Origin: DATLAN01 sp035527455
GTDB taxonomy: Bacteria; Planctomycetota; Planctomycetia; Pirellulales; Thermoguttaceae
Length of the DNA stretch: 7,755 bases
Direction of reading: 5' to 3'
Assembly: GCA_035527455.1 (NCBI GenBank)
Contig: DATLAN010000009.1
Coordinates: forward strand, 1-7,755
Both the position numbers and the translations under genes were made by a program. Under the pieces are notes generated by a model. It worked only from the letters and a program-made list of their open reading frames with translations. It made no database searches and had not been told where the DNA came from. How positions within the stretch are numbered: position 1 is the stretch's first letter; each line of letters opens with the position of its first letter. Shown here piece by piece: positions 1 through 6,299 of the stretch.

Positions 1-1050
1 GCGTTGGACAACGCGGGCGAAACGCTGCGGCTGCTGCGTCCCGACGGACCGACGGCCGACGATCCGCCGGTGATCCCCTGGCTGCTGGTCGACGAAGTGG
101 ACTACGCGCCCGACGGATTGTGGCCGAGCGAAGCGGACGGCGGCGGCGACTCGCTGCATCGCGGCACGAGCGACGCCTGGGGCAACGCGGCGGCGAGTTG
201 GGATGCCGCGCTGCCCACGCCGGGCGTGGTGCCGTGGACGGTCGAAGCGTTGATGGTCGGCCGGCACGTCTTCTACAACCACTCGGCCTTCGACGGCAAC
301 GACCCGGCGGCCAACGCGGCCGACGATAGTGCGATCGCACCAGACACGCTGGCGCTGTTGCCCGACGAAGCGGCCACGCCGGAAAACTACACCAGCTACA
401 GCCGCGGCATCAACGGGCTGATGATCGACGTGGCCGGCCTGGCCAATCGCGACGGGCTCAGCCTGGCGACGATCTCCGAGTACGTCCAATTCCAGGTCGG
501 CAACAACGACGACCTGAGCACTTGGGCGGCGGCCCCGAATCCTGCGGCGGTGACGGTCCGACCGGGCGCCGGCGACGCCGGTTCCGATCGCGTGACGATC
601 ACCTGGGCCGACGGCGCGATCCGCAACCAGTGGCTCGAGGTGACCGTGCTGGCCGAGCGGACGGGCTTGCCGGCCGACAACGTGTTCTACTTCGGCAACG
701 CAGTGGCCGAGTCGGGCAACTCGCCATCGGACGCCCAGGTGACGATCGTCGACTTGCTGCTGGCGCGGAACAACCCGCGCAGCTTCCTCGACCCCGCGGA
801 GATCGACTTCGCTTACGACTACAACCGCGACGCCCGGGTGAACTCGACCGACGTGTTGTTGGCCCGGAACAACCAGACGAGTTTCCTGACATCCCTGCGG
901 CTCATCCACCCGCCGGAAGCGTTGTCCGCGGCGTGGTCGTGGTTATACGAGTTCGACACGTCCGCCCGCCCGCCGCGCCCATCCGATCAACCGACCGCCG
1001 CCGAAGCGACCGTCGACCGTCTCTTGGCAACGTATTGGGGCAGCCCGTAG
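1..1050 (+). CDS. C-terminal part of a secreted lamin-tail/dockerin type I protein (5' truncated by window edge)
   Basis: The frame is open from base 1, so this is the end of a longer gene; no start codon is claimed. Counting residue 1 at base 4, residues 1-75 look like the end of a lamin-tail (LTD) beta-sandwich, with NAGETLRLL, a VDEVDYAPDGLWP stretch, ADGGGDSLHR and ASWDAALPTPG in the usual order. Residues about 75-150 and 150-225 are further beta-rich extracellular sequence without a name I can give. Residues about 228-300 form a type I dockerin with two F-helix-like repeats (LLLARNNPRSF and VLLARNNQTSF). The second calcium loop shows D272, N274, D276, N280 and D283; the first loop is less regular. 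A 45-residue tail follows, ending in YWGSP. In planctomycetes such dockerins occur widely in secreted proteins without a classical cellulosome, so a role in surface anchoring or protein-protein contact is inferred. The stop is TAG at 1048-1050 and overlaps a palindromic repeat. The upstream catalytic or binding domains lie outside the window. Confidence 0.85.
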   Translation, partial: ALDNAGETLRLLRPDGPTADDPPVIPWLLVDEVDYAPDGLWPSEADGGGDSLHRGTSDAWGNAAASWDAALPTPGVVPWTVEALMVGRHVFYNHSAFDGNDPAANAADDSAIAPDTLALLPDEAATPENYTSYSRGINGLMIDVAGLANRDGLSLATISEYVQFQVGNNDDLSTWAAAPNPAAVTVRPGAGDAGSDRVTITWADGAIRNQWLEVTVLAERTGLPADNVFYFGNAVAESGNSPSDAQVTIVDLLLARNNPRSFLDPAEIDFAYDYNRDARVNSTDVLLARNNQTSFLTSLRLIHPPEALSAAWSWLYEFDTSARPPRPSDQPTAAEATVDRLLATYWGSP

Positions 1051-1106
1051 GTTATGCTTCAGCATATCGCGGCTCTTGGCTGCATCTCGCGGAGCGAGAT
1101 GGCTAC
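1047..1106. repeat. REPIN-like palindromic element, copy 1 (two unlike hairpins, GTAG...CTAC)
   Basis: The element begins with GTAG (1047-1050, including the TAG stop of the upstream gene) and ends with CTAC (1103-1106). The right hairpin is 1083-1089 paired with 1095-1101 (CATCTCG / CGAGATG, loop CGGAG), and the 29 bases 1078-1106 match 4430-4458 with one change. The left hairpin differs: 1051-1057 pairs with 1062-1068 over a TTCA loop, with one T-T mismatch. This resembles two head-to-head REP units of different classes. It fills most of the 102-base gap before the next gene and could act in transcription termination or mRNA stability; that role is inferred. Confidence 0.7.
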
Positions 1107-1139
1107 TGTGTAATCATTTCCCAACACCGCTTGGAATTT

Positions 1140-1145
1140 AGGAGG
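1140..1145 (+). promoter_or_regulatory. Ribosome binding site of the methyltransferase-propeller gene
   Basis: A full AGGAGG Shine-Dalgarno core lies 7 bases before the ATG at 1153. This fixes the start, which is also followed at once by a good signal peptide. It is the strongest ribosome binding site in the window. Confidence 0.85.
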
Positions 1146-1152
1146 CAATCGC

Positions 1153-4100
1153 ATGACCCCGTCGAAGCAAGCGAGGAGCCCTCTGCCGTCGGCTTTTCTT
1201 GTTGTGGCACTGTTCTTACCTCCCGCGCTGTCGAACGCCGCCGAGCTATCCGGCCCCGGCGGGCAGCCGGACTTGGGCCGGCAGGTCCTGGACGCAACCG
1301 GCGTGCAGGGCGGCCTGGTCGTTCACCTCGGTTGTGGCGATGGCCGTCTCACGGCGGCGCTTTACGCCGACCGGCGCTACCTGGTCCAAGGTCTGGACGC
1401 GGATATCGAGAACGTGGAGAGGGCTCGCGAGCATCTCCGGCAGTGCAATCTCGACGGCAAGGTATCGGTGGATGGGTTCGACGGGAGGAACCTGCCGTAC
1501 GTCGACGACGTCGTGAATCTGCTCGTCGCGGATGATCTTCGACAGGTTCCGATGGACGAAGTGATGCGGGTGCTGTGTCCCCGGGGCGTGGCGTACCTGC
1601 GTGAAGGTGGCCGATGGACGAAGACCGTCAAAGCGTGGCCCGAAGAGATCGACGAGTGGACCCACTACCTCTACAACGCGACCAACAACGCCGTGGCGGA
1701 TGACGCCCGTGTGGGGCCGCCTTGCCGCGTACAGTGGAAGGCCGGCCCGACCTTCGCCCGGCACCACGACGTCCTGGCCAGCGTCAGCGCCGCGGTCGCC
1801 GCGGGAGGGCGAATCTTCTACATCATCGATGAGGCCCCGCCGAGCCTGATGTCGCTGCCGCCGCAGTGGCGGCTGGTCGCCCGGGACGCCTTCAACGGCG
1901 TGCTGCTGTGGAAACGGCCGATCCCGAGTTGGGCCGACTACCTGCGGCCGTTCCGCTCCGGTCCCCCGCAGCTTGCCCGCCGGCTCGTCGCTTCGGGCGA
2001 TCGCGTTTACGTGACGCTGGGGCTCGATGCGCCGGTCTCGCAGCTCGACGCGGCAACCGGCCAGACGCTGGCGACCTACGAAGGCACGGAAGGCACCGAC
2101 GAGATCCTGCTGTGCGACGGCCTGCTCGTGCTGGTCGCCTTCGAGCCGGAGGCGTGGGGCCAGTCGGCCGCGGACGCACGACGCGGCGTCCCCTCGGCCG
2201 GCAGCCCGAGACGCCTGGCGGTCCTCGACGCCGCGTCGGGCAAGATGCTGTGGAGCAAGTCGGGCGAAGAGACGGCCGGGCTGCGGCCGTGCGCGGTCGC
2301 CGCCGGCGGCCGGTCCGTCGTCTTCCAGTGCGGGCAGGAGGTGCGGTGCGTCGAGCTGGCGACGGGCAAGGACGTTTGGCGGCGGCAGATCGACCGCTCG
2401 CAACCGGCCAAGAATCCGCCGAAACGGGGCGGTCCCACCGAAGCCTTCGACGCGCCCACGCTCGTGCTCTCGCCCGCGCACGGCGTCGTGCTCTTGGCCG
2501 ATTCGGGCCGGCTGGTCGCGCTGGACCTTCGCAGCGGCGAGGTGCTTTGGAACGCTCCGGCCGCGCCCGACTTCCGCGCCCCGACCGACCTGTTTTTGGC
2601 CGACGGACTGGTATGGGCGGGGTTGTTCGCCGTCGAGGGCCGCGACCCGCGCACCGGCGAGGTCCGGCGAACGCTCGACGTCGAGGGCCTGATTACGCCC
2701 GGCCACCATCCCCGCTGCTATCGCAACAAGGCCACCAATCGCTACCTGATTTCCGGCAAGCGGGGCGCGGAGTTCTTCGATCTGACGTCGGACAACCACG
2801 TGCGGCACAACTGGGTCCGCGGCGTCTGCCAGTACGGCATCCTGCCGGCAAACGGCCTGTTGTACGCGCCGCCGAACGCCTGCTGCTGTTACGAGGGCGC
2901 CCTGTTGCACGGATTTTATGCGCTGGCGGCGGGGGAGGAGGGGGGAAGGGCGAGGGACGAGGGGCGAGGGGTCAGAGAAGAGGGAGGAGGGATCGGGGAT
3001 GGGAACGCGGAACTTGCGTGCCTGCAGCGCGGACCCGCTTACGGTCAACTGGTTTCTCACCCCTCGCCCCTCGTCCCTCGCCCCTCCTCCTGGCCGACCT
3101 TGCGCGGCGACGGTGCTCGGCGCGGGCGGACGTCCGAGGAATTGCCGACGTCGCTCGGCGATGCGTGGGAAAGGGAACTCGGCGGGAAACTCAGCGCGCC
3201 GGTCGTCGCCGACGGGAAGGTCTTCGTCGCCTCGGTACACCTCGGCCGCGTGATCGCCATGGACGCTGCCGACGGAAAGACGCTCTGGACCTTCCGCGCC
3301 GGCGGCCGCGTGGACACGCCTCCGACGATCCACCGGGGCCTGGCGCTGTTCGGTGCCGCCGACGGCTGGGTCTATTGTCTTCGTGCATCCGATGGGGAGT
3401 TGGTCTGGCGGTTCCGGGCCGCCCCGAACGAGCGCCGGATCGTCGTCGATGAACAACTCGAATCCGTCTGGCCGCTGCACGGCAACGTGCTGGTCCACGA
3501 CGACGTGGCCTACGCGGCGGCCGGCCGATCGTGCTATCTCGACGGCGGGCTCTATCTCTACGGCCTCGATCCGGCCACGGGCAAGAAGCTGTGCGAGACA
3601 CGCGTCGTGGTCCCGCACGATCGGGACGAAACGCTCGCGTTCATCATGGCCGGCGTCCGCCCGGACGTGCTGGTGACCGACGGCAAGTACGTCTACCTGC
3701 AGCAACTGAAGTTCGACCGGCAGTTGCAGCGGCAGGAGGGCTTGGGCCGCCACCTGCTGGCCCACAGCGGCCTGGCCGACGACTCGTGGTTCTACCGCAC
3801 GTTCTGGCGGCTGGGCTACGGCGACCAGTACGACTTCCCCAACTCGTACATCAAGCACGACCTCCGCGTGCCCTTCGGCCAACTGCTGGCGTTCGACGAC
3901 GAGGTGGTGTGCGGCGTCCAGACGTTCTTCTCGCCGGGGATCGTGCCCGGCGCGGTGGTGCAATCCAGCGAAGGCTCCCTGCTGTTCGGCGATGCGAACA
4001 CGCCGCTGACGCCGGACGAAAAGACCTTCCCGGAAAGCGACTACCCGACGGCGGTCAAGCGGCCGAAAGACCCGACGCAGCACAAGTGGACGGCGAGGCT

Positions 4101-4368
4101 GCCGTTCCAGGCCCGGGCCATGCTGCTGGCGGGTCGGCGGCTCTTCGTGGCGGGCTGGCCGGAAGCGGCCGCGTCGGAAGATCCGTACGCCGGACTCCAG
4201 GGGCGTTTGGGCGGCCGGCTGGAAATCTTCGACGCGGCAACCGGCGAGCCGCTCGGCCAACGCAAGCTCGCCGCGCCGCCCGTGTTCGACGGCATGGCGG
4301 CCTCGTCCGGCCGGCTGTACATTTCGACCACGACGGGCAAGGTCGTTTGCCTGGGCAAAGGATCGTAG
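1153..4368 (+). CDS. Exported SAM-methyltransferase-fold / PQQ-like beta-propeller fusion protein
   Basis: The product has 1071 residues. Residues 1-30 are a signal peptide: basic start (K5, R8), hydrophobic AFLVVALFLPPAL, and a likely cleavage after SNA. Residues about 50-155 resemble a class I methyltransferase Rossmann fold, with motif I as VVHLGCGDGRL (56-66) and an acidic residue ending strand 2 (D82 in GLDADIENVERA). A signature DEWTHYLYNATNNA (from 167) and ARHHDVLAS (HH at 204-205) joins it to the propeller. From about 192 to the end there are PQQ-like blade motifs of the type DaatGk.lW, for example near 245, 359, 704 and 1027. I recognise this architecture from planctomycetes and related phyla, but its reaction is unknown to me. 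PQQ binding is not shown; many such propellers are purely structural. Residues about 594-646 are low-complexity and encoded by an inverted GA-rich repeat. A CCC triplet lies at 577-579. The gene is convergent with the ThuA-like gene. A methyltransferase fold on an exported protein is odd because SAM is cytoplasmic, so the domain may be non-catalytic or repurposed. Confidence 0.88.
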   Translation: MTPSKQARSPLPSAFLVVALFLPPALSNAAELSGPGGQPDLGRQVLDATGVQGGLVVHLGCGDGRLTAALYADRRYLVQGLDADIENVERAREHLRQCNLDGKVSVDGFDGRNLPYVDDVVNLLVADDLRQVPMDEVMRVLCPRGVAYLREGGRWTKTVKAWPEEIDEWTHYLYNATNNAVADDARVGPPCRVQWKAGPTFARHHDVLASVSAAVAAGGRIFYIIDEAPPSLMSLPPQWRLVARDAFNGVLLWKRPIPSWADYLRPFRSGPPQLARRLVASGDRVYVTLGLDAPVSQLDAATGQTLATYEGTEGTDEILLCDGLLVLVAFEPEAWGQSAADARRGVPSAGSPRRLAVLDAASGKMLWSKSGEETAGLRPCAVAAGGRSVVFQCGQEVRCVELATGKDVWRRQIDRSQPAKNPPKRGGPTEAFDAPTLVLSPAHGVVLLADSGRLVALDLRSGEVLWNAPAAPDFRAPTDLFLADGLVWAGLFAVEGRDPRTGEVRRTLDVEGLITPGHHPRCYRNKATNRYLISGKRGAEFFDLTSDNHVRHNWVRGVCQYGILPANGLLYAPPNACCCYEGALLHGFYALAAGEEGGRARDEGRGVREEGGGIGDGNAELACLQRGPAYGQLVSHPSPLVPRPSSWPTLRGDGARRGRTSEELPTSLGDAWERELGGKLSAPVVADGKVFVASVHLGRVIAMDAADGKTLWTFRAGGRVDTPPTIHRGLALFGAADGWVYCLRASDGELVWRFRAAPNERRIVVDEQLESVWPLHGNVLVHDDVAYAAAGRSCYLDGGLYLYGLDPATGKKLCETRVVVPHDRDETLAFIMAGVRPDVLVTDGKYVYLQQLKFDRQLQRQEGLGRHLLAHSGLADDSWFYRTFWRLGYGDQYDFPNSYIKHDLRVPFGQLLAFDDEVVCGVQTFFSPGIVPGAVVQSSEGSLLFGDANTPLTPDEKTFPESDYPTAVKRPKDPTQHKWTARLPFQARAMLLAGRRLFVAGWPEAAASEDPYAGLQGRLGGRLEIFDAATGEPLGQRKLAAPPVFDGMAASSGRLYISTTTGKVVCLGKGS
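2930..3092. repeat. GA-rich inverted-repeat segment inside the propeller gene
   Basis: Two 25-base arms, 2948-2972 and 3059-3083, are perfect reverse complements; each is a run of G3-4 blocks separated by CGA or ACGA (C-rich on the right arm). About 86 bases lie between them, and flanking GGAGGAGG (left) and CCTCCTCC (right) extend the symmetry imperfectly. The left arm encodes a Gly/Arg/Glu-rich stretch (about residues 594-617), and the right arm encodes HPSPLVPRPSS (636-646). The frame stays open throughout. Codon and amino-acid use differ sharply from the rest of the protein, so this looks like an intergenic-type repeat that entered a linker between blades. Confidence 0.75.
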
Positions 4369-4404
4369 TCCCCATCGACGCAGGACGGCAAAGCCGCAAC
4401 CAAA

Positions 4405-4458
4405 GTAGCCGTCTCGCTCCGCAAGACGCGGCTACATCTCGCGGAGCGAGATGGCTAC
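4405..4458. repeat. REPIN-like palindromic element, copy 2, between convergent stops
   Basis: A 54-base element bounded by GTAGCC and GGCTAC. The right half (4430-4458) has the same hairpin as copy 1 (CATCTCG / CGAGATG). The left half uses CGTCTCG / CAAGACG around a CTCCG loop and has one C-A mismatch. The two halves are imperfect reverse complements of each other, differing at three positions in the outer 24 bases. It lies between the TAG of the propeller gene (4368) and the TAA of the ThuA-like gene (4487), so it could fold in both transcripts and act as a two-way terminator. There is no U-tract, so that role is an inference. Confidence 0.8.
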
Positions 4459-4484
4459 AAACATGCGGATGTTCCGGCGTACGG

Positions 4485-5300
4485 TTATTTCTGCGGCGGC
4501 AGTTTCAGATCTTCTTCGCTGACTTTCACGGGCAGCCCTTCCTCGGGCACGGGCAGCTTCACGCTCCAGAGGACGGCCTGGGCGACCAGCCGCCGGCACT
4601 CGATCAGCTCCCAGTTCTTGTGCGCGTGCAGGCAAACGAACCCGAAGGACCGTCCGCCGTCGGGCCGCTCGAACGCCCAGGCCGCCGGCTGGTCGGGGAG
4701 ATCTTGGATCGTGCCGGTCAATAGCGGCGTGACCTTGCCCTGCTCGGCCCACTTAAGCTGGTAATAGAACTCGTCGTTGATCCGGAAGTCGCCGATTCCG
4801 CTCATAATCGGGTGTTTCGGCGCGACGACCGTAAGGTCCGCTTCGGCGTGCGTGTACTTGCGGTCCGGGCCGCCGTGACAGCCGCCGACCAATTCGAGGT
4901 GGAAGGGAATGTACTTCTCCTCGGGCCCGCCGACGGCCCAGTGCAGAGCGAGCACTCCGCCGCCGCGCGCCATGAGGTCCTCCAGCGCGGCCTTCCGCTG
5001 GGCGTCTTCCTGCTCGAAGCGCGACCCGAAATCGAGGAACATCACGATCCCGTCGGCCTTCTTGATCAGCTCGGGCCCCTCCGGCCAACCATCGCCGACG
5101 TAGTGGGTCGAGACGTCCAGGTTGGGCACGCCTTCGAGACACTTCGCCAGCACGCGGATGCCGGCCTCGTGCTCGTGGGCGCCGTATTCGTGGCTGCCCT
5201 TGCCGGCCAGCAGCAAGACCCGTTTGGCTTCGTCGGCCGCGTTGGCGTGGACGGTCAACAGCATCAGCAGCAGCGATGCGATCGTGTTTTTCCAGGACAT
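4485..5300 (-). CDS. Secreted ThuA-like domain protein
   Basis: The product has 271 residues. Residues 1-21 are a signal peptide (MSWKN start, hydrophobic SLLLMLLTV, cleavage after ANA), so the mature protein is exported. The rest fits the ThuA-like class I glutamine-amidotransferase-type fold. KRVLLLAGKGSHEYGAHEHEAG (split here as residues 26-47) is the first strand and turn; DGIVMFLDFGSR is about 83-94; GGGVLALHWAVGG (113-125) is the strand with H120; HPIMSGIGDFRINDEFYY is at 163-180; and LHAHKNWELIECRRL (224-238) matches the family's GHxHxNW...RRLV ending. ThuA was named from rhizobial trehalose utilisation, but most secreted homologues in planctomycetes have no known substrate, so no reaction is assigned. 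The length is normal for a single ThuA domain. The start at 5300 is supported by a GGGAG site and the signal peptide. The stop is TAA. It faces the propeller gene across a palindromic repeat. Confidence 0.88.
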   Translation of the reverse strand: MSWKNTIASLLLMLLTVHANAADEAKRVLLLAGKGSHEYGAHEHEAGIRVLAKCLEGVPNLDVSTHYVGDGWPEGPELIKKADGIVMFLDFGSRFEQEDAQRKAALEDLMARGGGVLALHWAVGGPEEKYIPFHLELVGGCHGGPDRKYTHAEADLTVVAPKHPIMSGIGDFRINDEFYYQLKWAEQGKVTPLLTGTIQDLPDQPAAWAFERPDGGRSFGFVCLHAHKNWELIECRRLVAQAVLWSVKLPVPEEGLPVKVSEEDLKLPPQK

Positions 5301-5307
5301 GGTGTGG

Positions 5308-5312
5308 CTCCC
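5308..5312 (-). promoter_or_regulatory. Ribosome binding site of the ThuA-like gene
   Basis: On the minus strand GGGAG lies 7 bases before the ATG at 5300-5298. It supports that start over downstream alternatives, which would remove the signal peptide. Confidence 0.6.
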
Positions 5313-5334
5313 GATTTCAGATGGACTGGATGAT

Positions 5335-5394
5335 ATAGTAGCCGTCTCGCTCCGCGAGACGGGGCCTCGTCTCGCGGAGCGAGACGGCTACTAT
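5335..5394. repeat. REPIN-like palindromic element, copy 3 (perfect 27-bp arms)
   Basis: The arms 5335-5361 and 5368-5394 are exact reverse complements around a 6-base centre (GGGCCT). Inside each arm is a smaller 7-bp hairpin, CGTCTCG / CGAGACG with a 5-base loop (CTCCG on one side, CGGAG on the other). The unit runs from GTAGCC (5338) to GGCTAC (5391). It is the best preserved copy in the window and lies in the 127-base gap between the nif3-family stop and the ThuA-like start, about 33 bases after the former. It could end the upstream transcript or protect its 3' end; that function is inferred. Confidence 0.9.
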
Positions 5395-5427
5395 GGGTTC
5401 CAGTATAGCTGCCGCCAGTCGCCGGTG

Positions 5428-6210
5428 CTACGCCCAGCGCAACGGGTCTCGCTCGCGACGGCTGGCCCAGACTTCCAACTCGGGATATTGCTCGGCCAGG
5501 ACGTCCGCCAGGCACTCCACGGCGAACCGCTCGCTGGTGAAATGGCCCGGCAACAACAGGGCGACGCCGGCCGCCTCCGCCTCCAGGCAGGTATGAAACC
5601 GGGTTTCGCCGATCAGCATGCAATCGCAGCCGGCGTCCCGGGCGGCGTCGAGGAACTGGCCCGCCGCTCCACAGGCGACCGCCACGGTGCGGACCGATTG
5701 CCCGGCGTCGCCGACCATTTGCAGCCGGTCGATGGACAGGAACTGCTTGACGCGATCGGCCAGTTGGCCCAGGGTCAGAGGCTCCTGGAGCCAGCCCCAG
5801 CGTCCGGCCCCCTCGACCTGATCGCCGGGCGAAAGCGGCCAGATCCCTCGCAGTCCCAGCCCGGCCGCCAAACGCTGGTTGACTCCCTCCCGGGCCGAAT
5901 CGAACGCCGTGTGCGGGCTGTAGACGGCGATTCGGGCCTCGATCAGTTCCAGCAGCAGCCGCCCGACGGTCGTATCGGCCGTGAGTTGCTTAAGCGGCCG
6001 GAACGGCAACGGGTGATGGCTGACGATCAGCCCGGCGCGTCCCTCGACCGCCTCGGCCGCGCTGTCGGGCGTGACCGTCAGGCACGTCATCACCCGATGC
6101 ACTTCCCGGTGCCGGTCGCCCACCAGCAGCCCCACGTTGTCCCACTCCTCGGCCAGCCGACTCGGGGCGAACTGTTCCAGGAAGGCCGCAATGGTTTCGA
6201 TCTTGGGCAT
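5428..6210 (-). CDS. Nif3-like dinuclear metal centre protein (YbgI/YqfO family)
   Basis: The product has 260 residues, the usual size of the short (YbgI-type) family members, and no signal peptide, so it is cytoplasmic. The N-terminus carries the family signature LAEEWDNVGLLVGD (19-32). The five expected metal ligands are all visible: H65 and H66 in IVSHHPL, D104 in SPHTAFD, H223 and E227 in PGHFTSER. The GETRFH segment (201-206) is also typical. These proteins form toroidal hexamers with two metal ions per subunit. Some have been linked to GTP cyclohydrolase-like or hydrolase activity, but the physiological role is unsettled. The start is the ATG at 6210, which gives the standard MPKIETIAAFLEQFAP opening. 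No Shine-Dalgarno sequence is visible; the leader is instead a C-rich copy of a G-rich tandem repeat. The gene lies 179 bases downstream of larC on the same strand. The stop is TAG at 5428. Confidence 0.93.
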   Translation of the reverse strand: MPKIETIAAFLEQFAPSRLAEEWDNVGLLVGDRHREVHRVMTCLTVTPDSAAEAVEGRAGLIVSHHPLPFRPLKQLTADTTVGRLLLELIEARIAVYSPHTAFDSAREGVNQRLAAGLGLRGIWPLSPGDQVEGAGRWGWLQEPLTLGQLADRVKQFLSIDRLQMVGDAGQSVRTVAVACGAAGQFLDAARDAGCDCMLIGETRFHTCLEAEAAGVALLLPGHFTSERFAVECLADVLAEQYPELEVWASRRERDPLRWA

Positions 6211-6218
6211 GGTGACTT

Positions 6219-6265
6219 GGGGGCTGGGGGCTAGGGATTGGGGGCTGGGGGTTCGGGACTGGGGG
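6219..6265. repeat. G-rich 21-base tandem repeat upstream of the Nif3-like gene
   Basis: Two 21-base units, 6219-6239 and 6240-6260, each begin GGGGGCTGGGGG and differ in their last nine bases. A third copy begins at 6261 with GGGGGCT and then decays. The tract has five runs of five G on the plus strand, which could fold as a G-quadruplex; that strand is the template of the Nif3-like gene. It starts 9 bases before the ATG of that gene and replaces a normal ribosome-binding leader. Confidence 0.7.
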
Positions 6266-6299
6266 CTCAGCGCTGGCGTTTCACGTTTCAGTTGTTAGC

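Noticed and set aside
1246..4260. A 1004-codon open frame on the minus strand, opposite the propeller gene
   Set aside because: Its translation is Arg/Pro/Gly/Val-rich without any recognisable domain. It is the mirror of GC-rich third positions in the real gene, which has a signal peptide, a strong ribosome binding site and family motifs.
4365..4368. GTAG at the stop codons of the propeller gene and the Nif3-like gene, as in copy 1
   Set aside because: No hairpin follows within the usual distance. A codon ending in G before TAG is common in GC-rich genes, so this is probably coincidence.
1047..5394. Spaced repeats as a CRISPR array or transposon ends
   Set aside because: The copies are thousands of bases apart with genes between them, and there is no regular spacing, cas gene or transposase. 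They are dispersed short palindromes.
5122..6234. A 370-codon plus-strand open frame across the ThuA-like and Nif3-like genes
   Set aside because: It crosses two well-supported minus-strand genes and the palindromic repeat between them, and its protein is low-complexity. It is a shadow frame.
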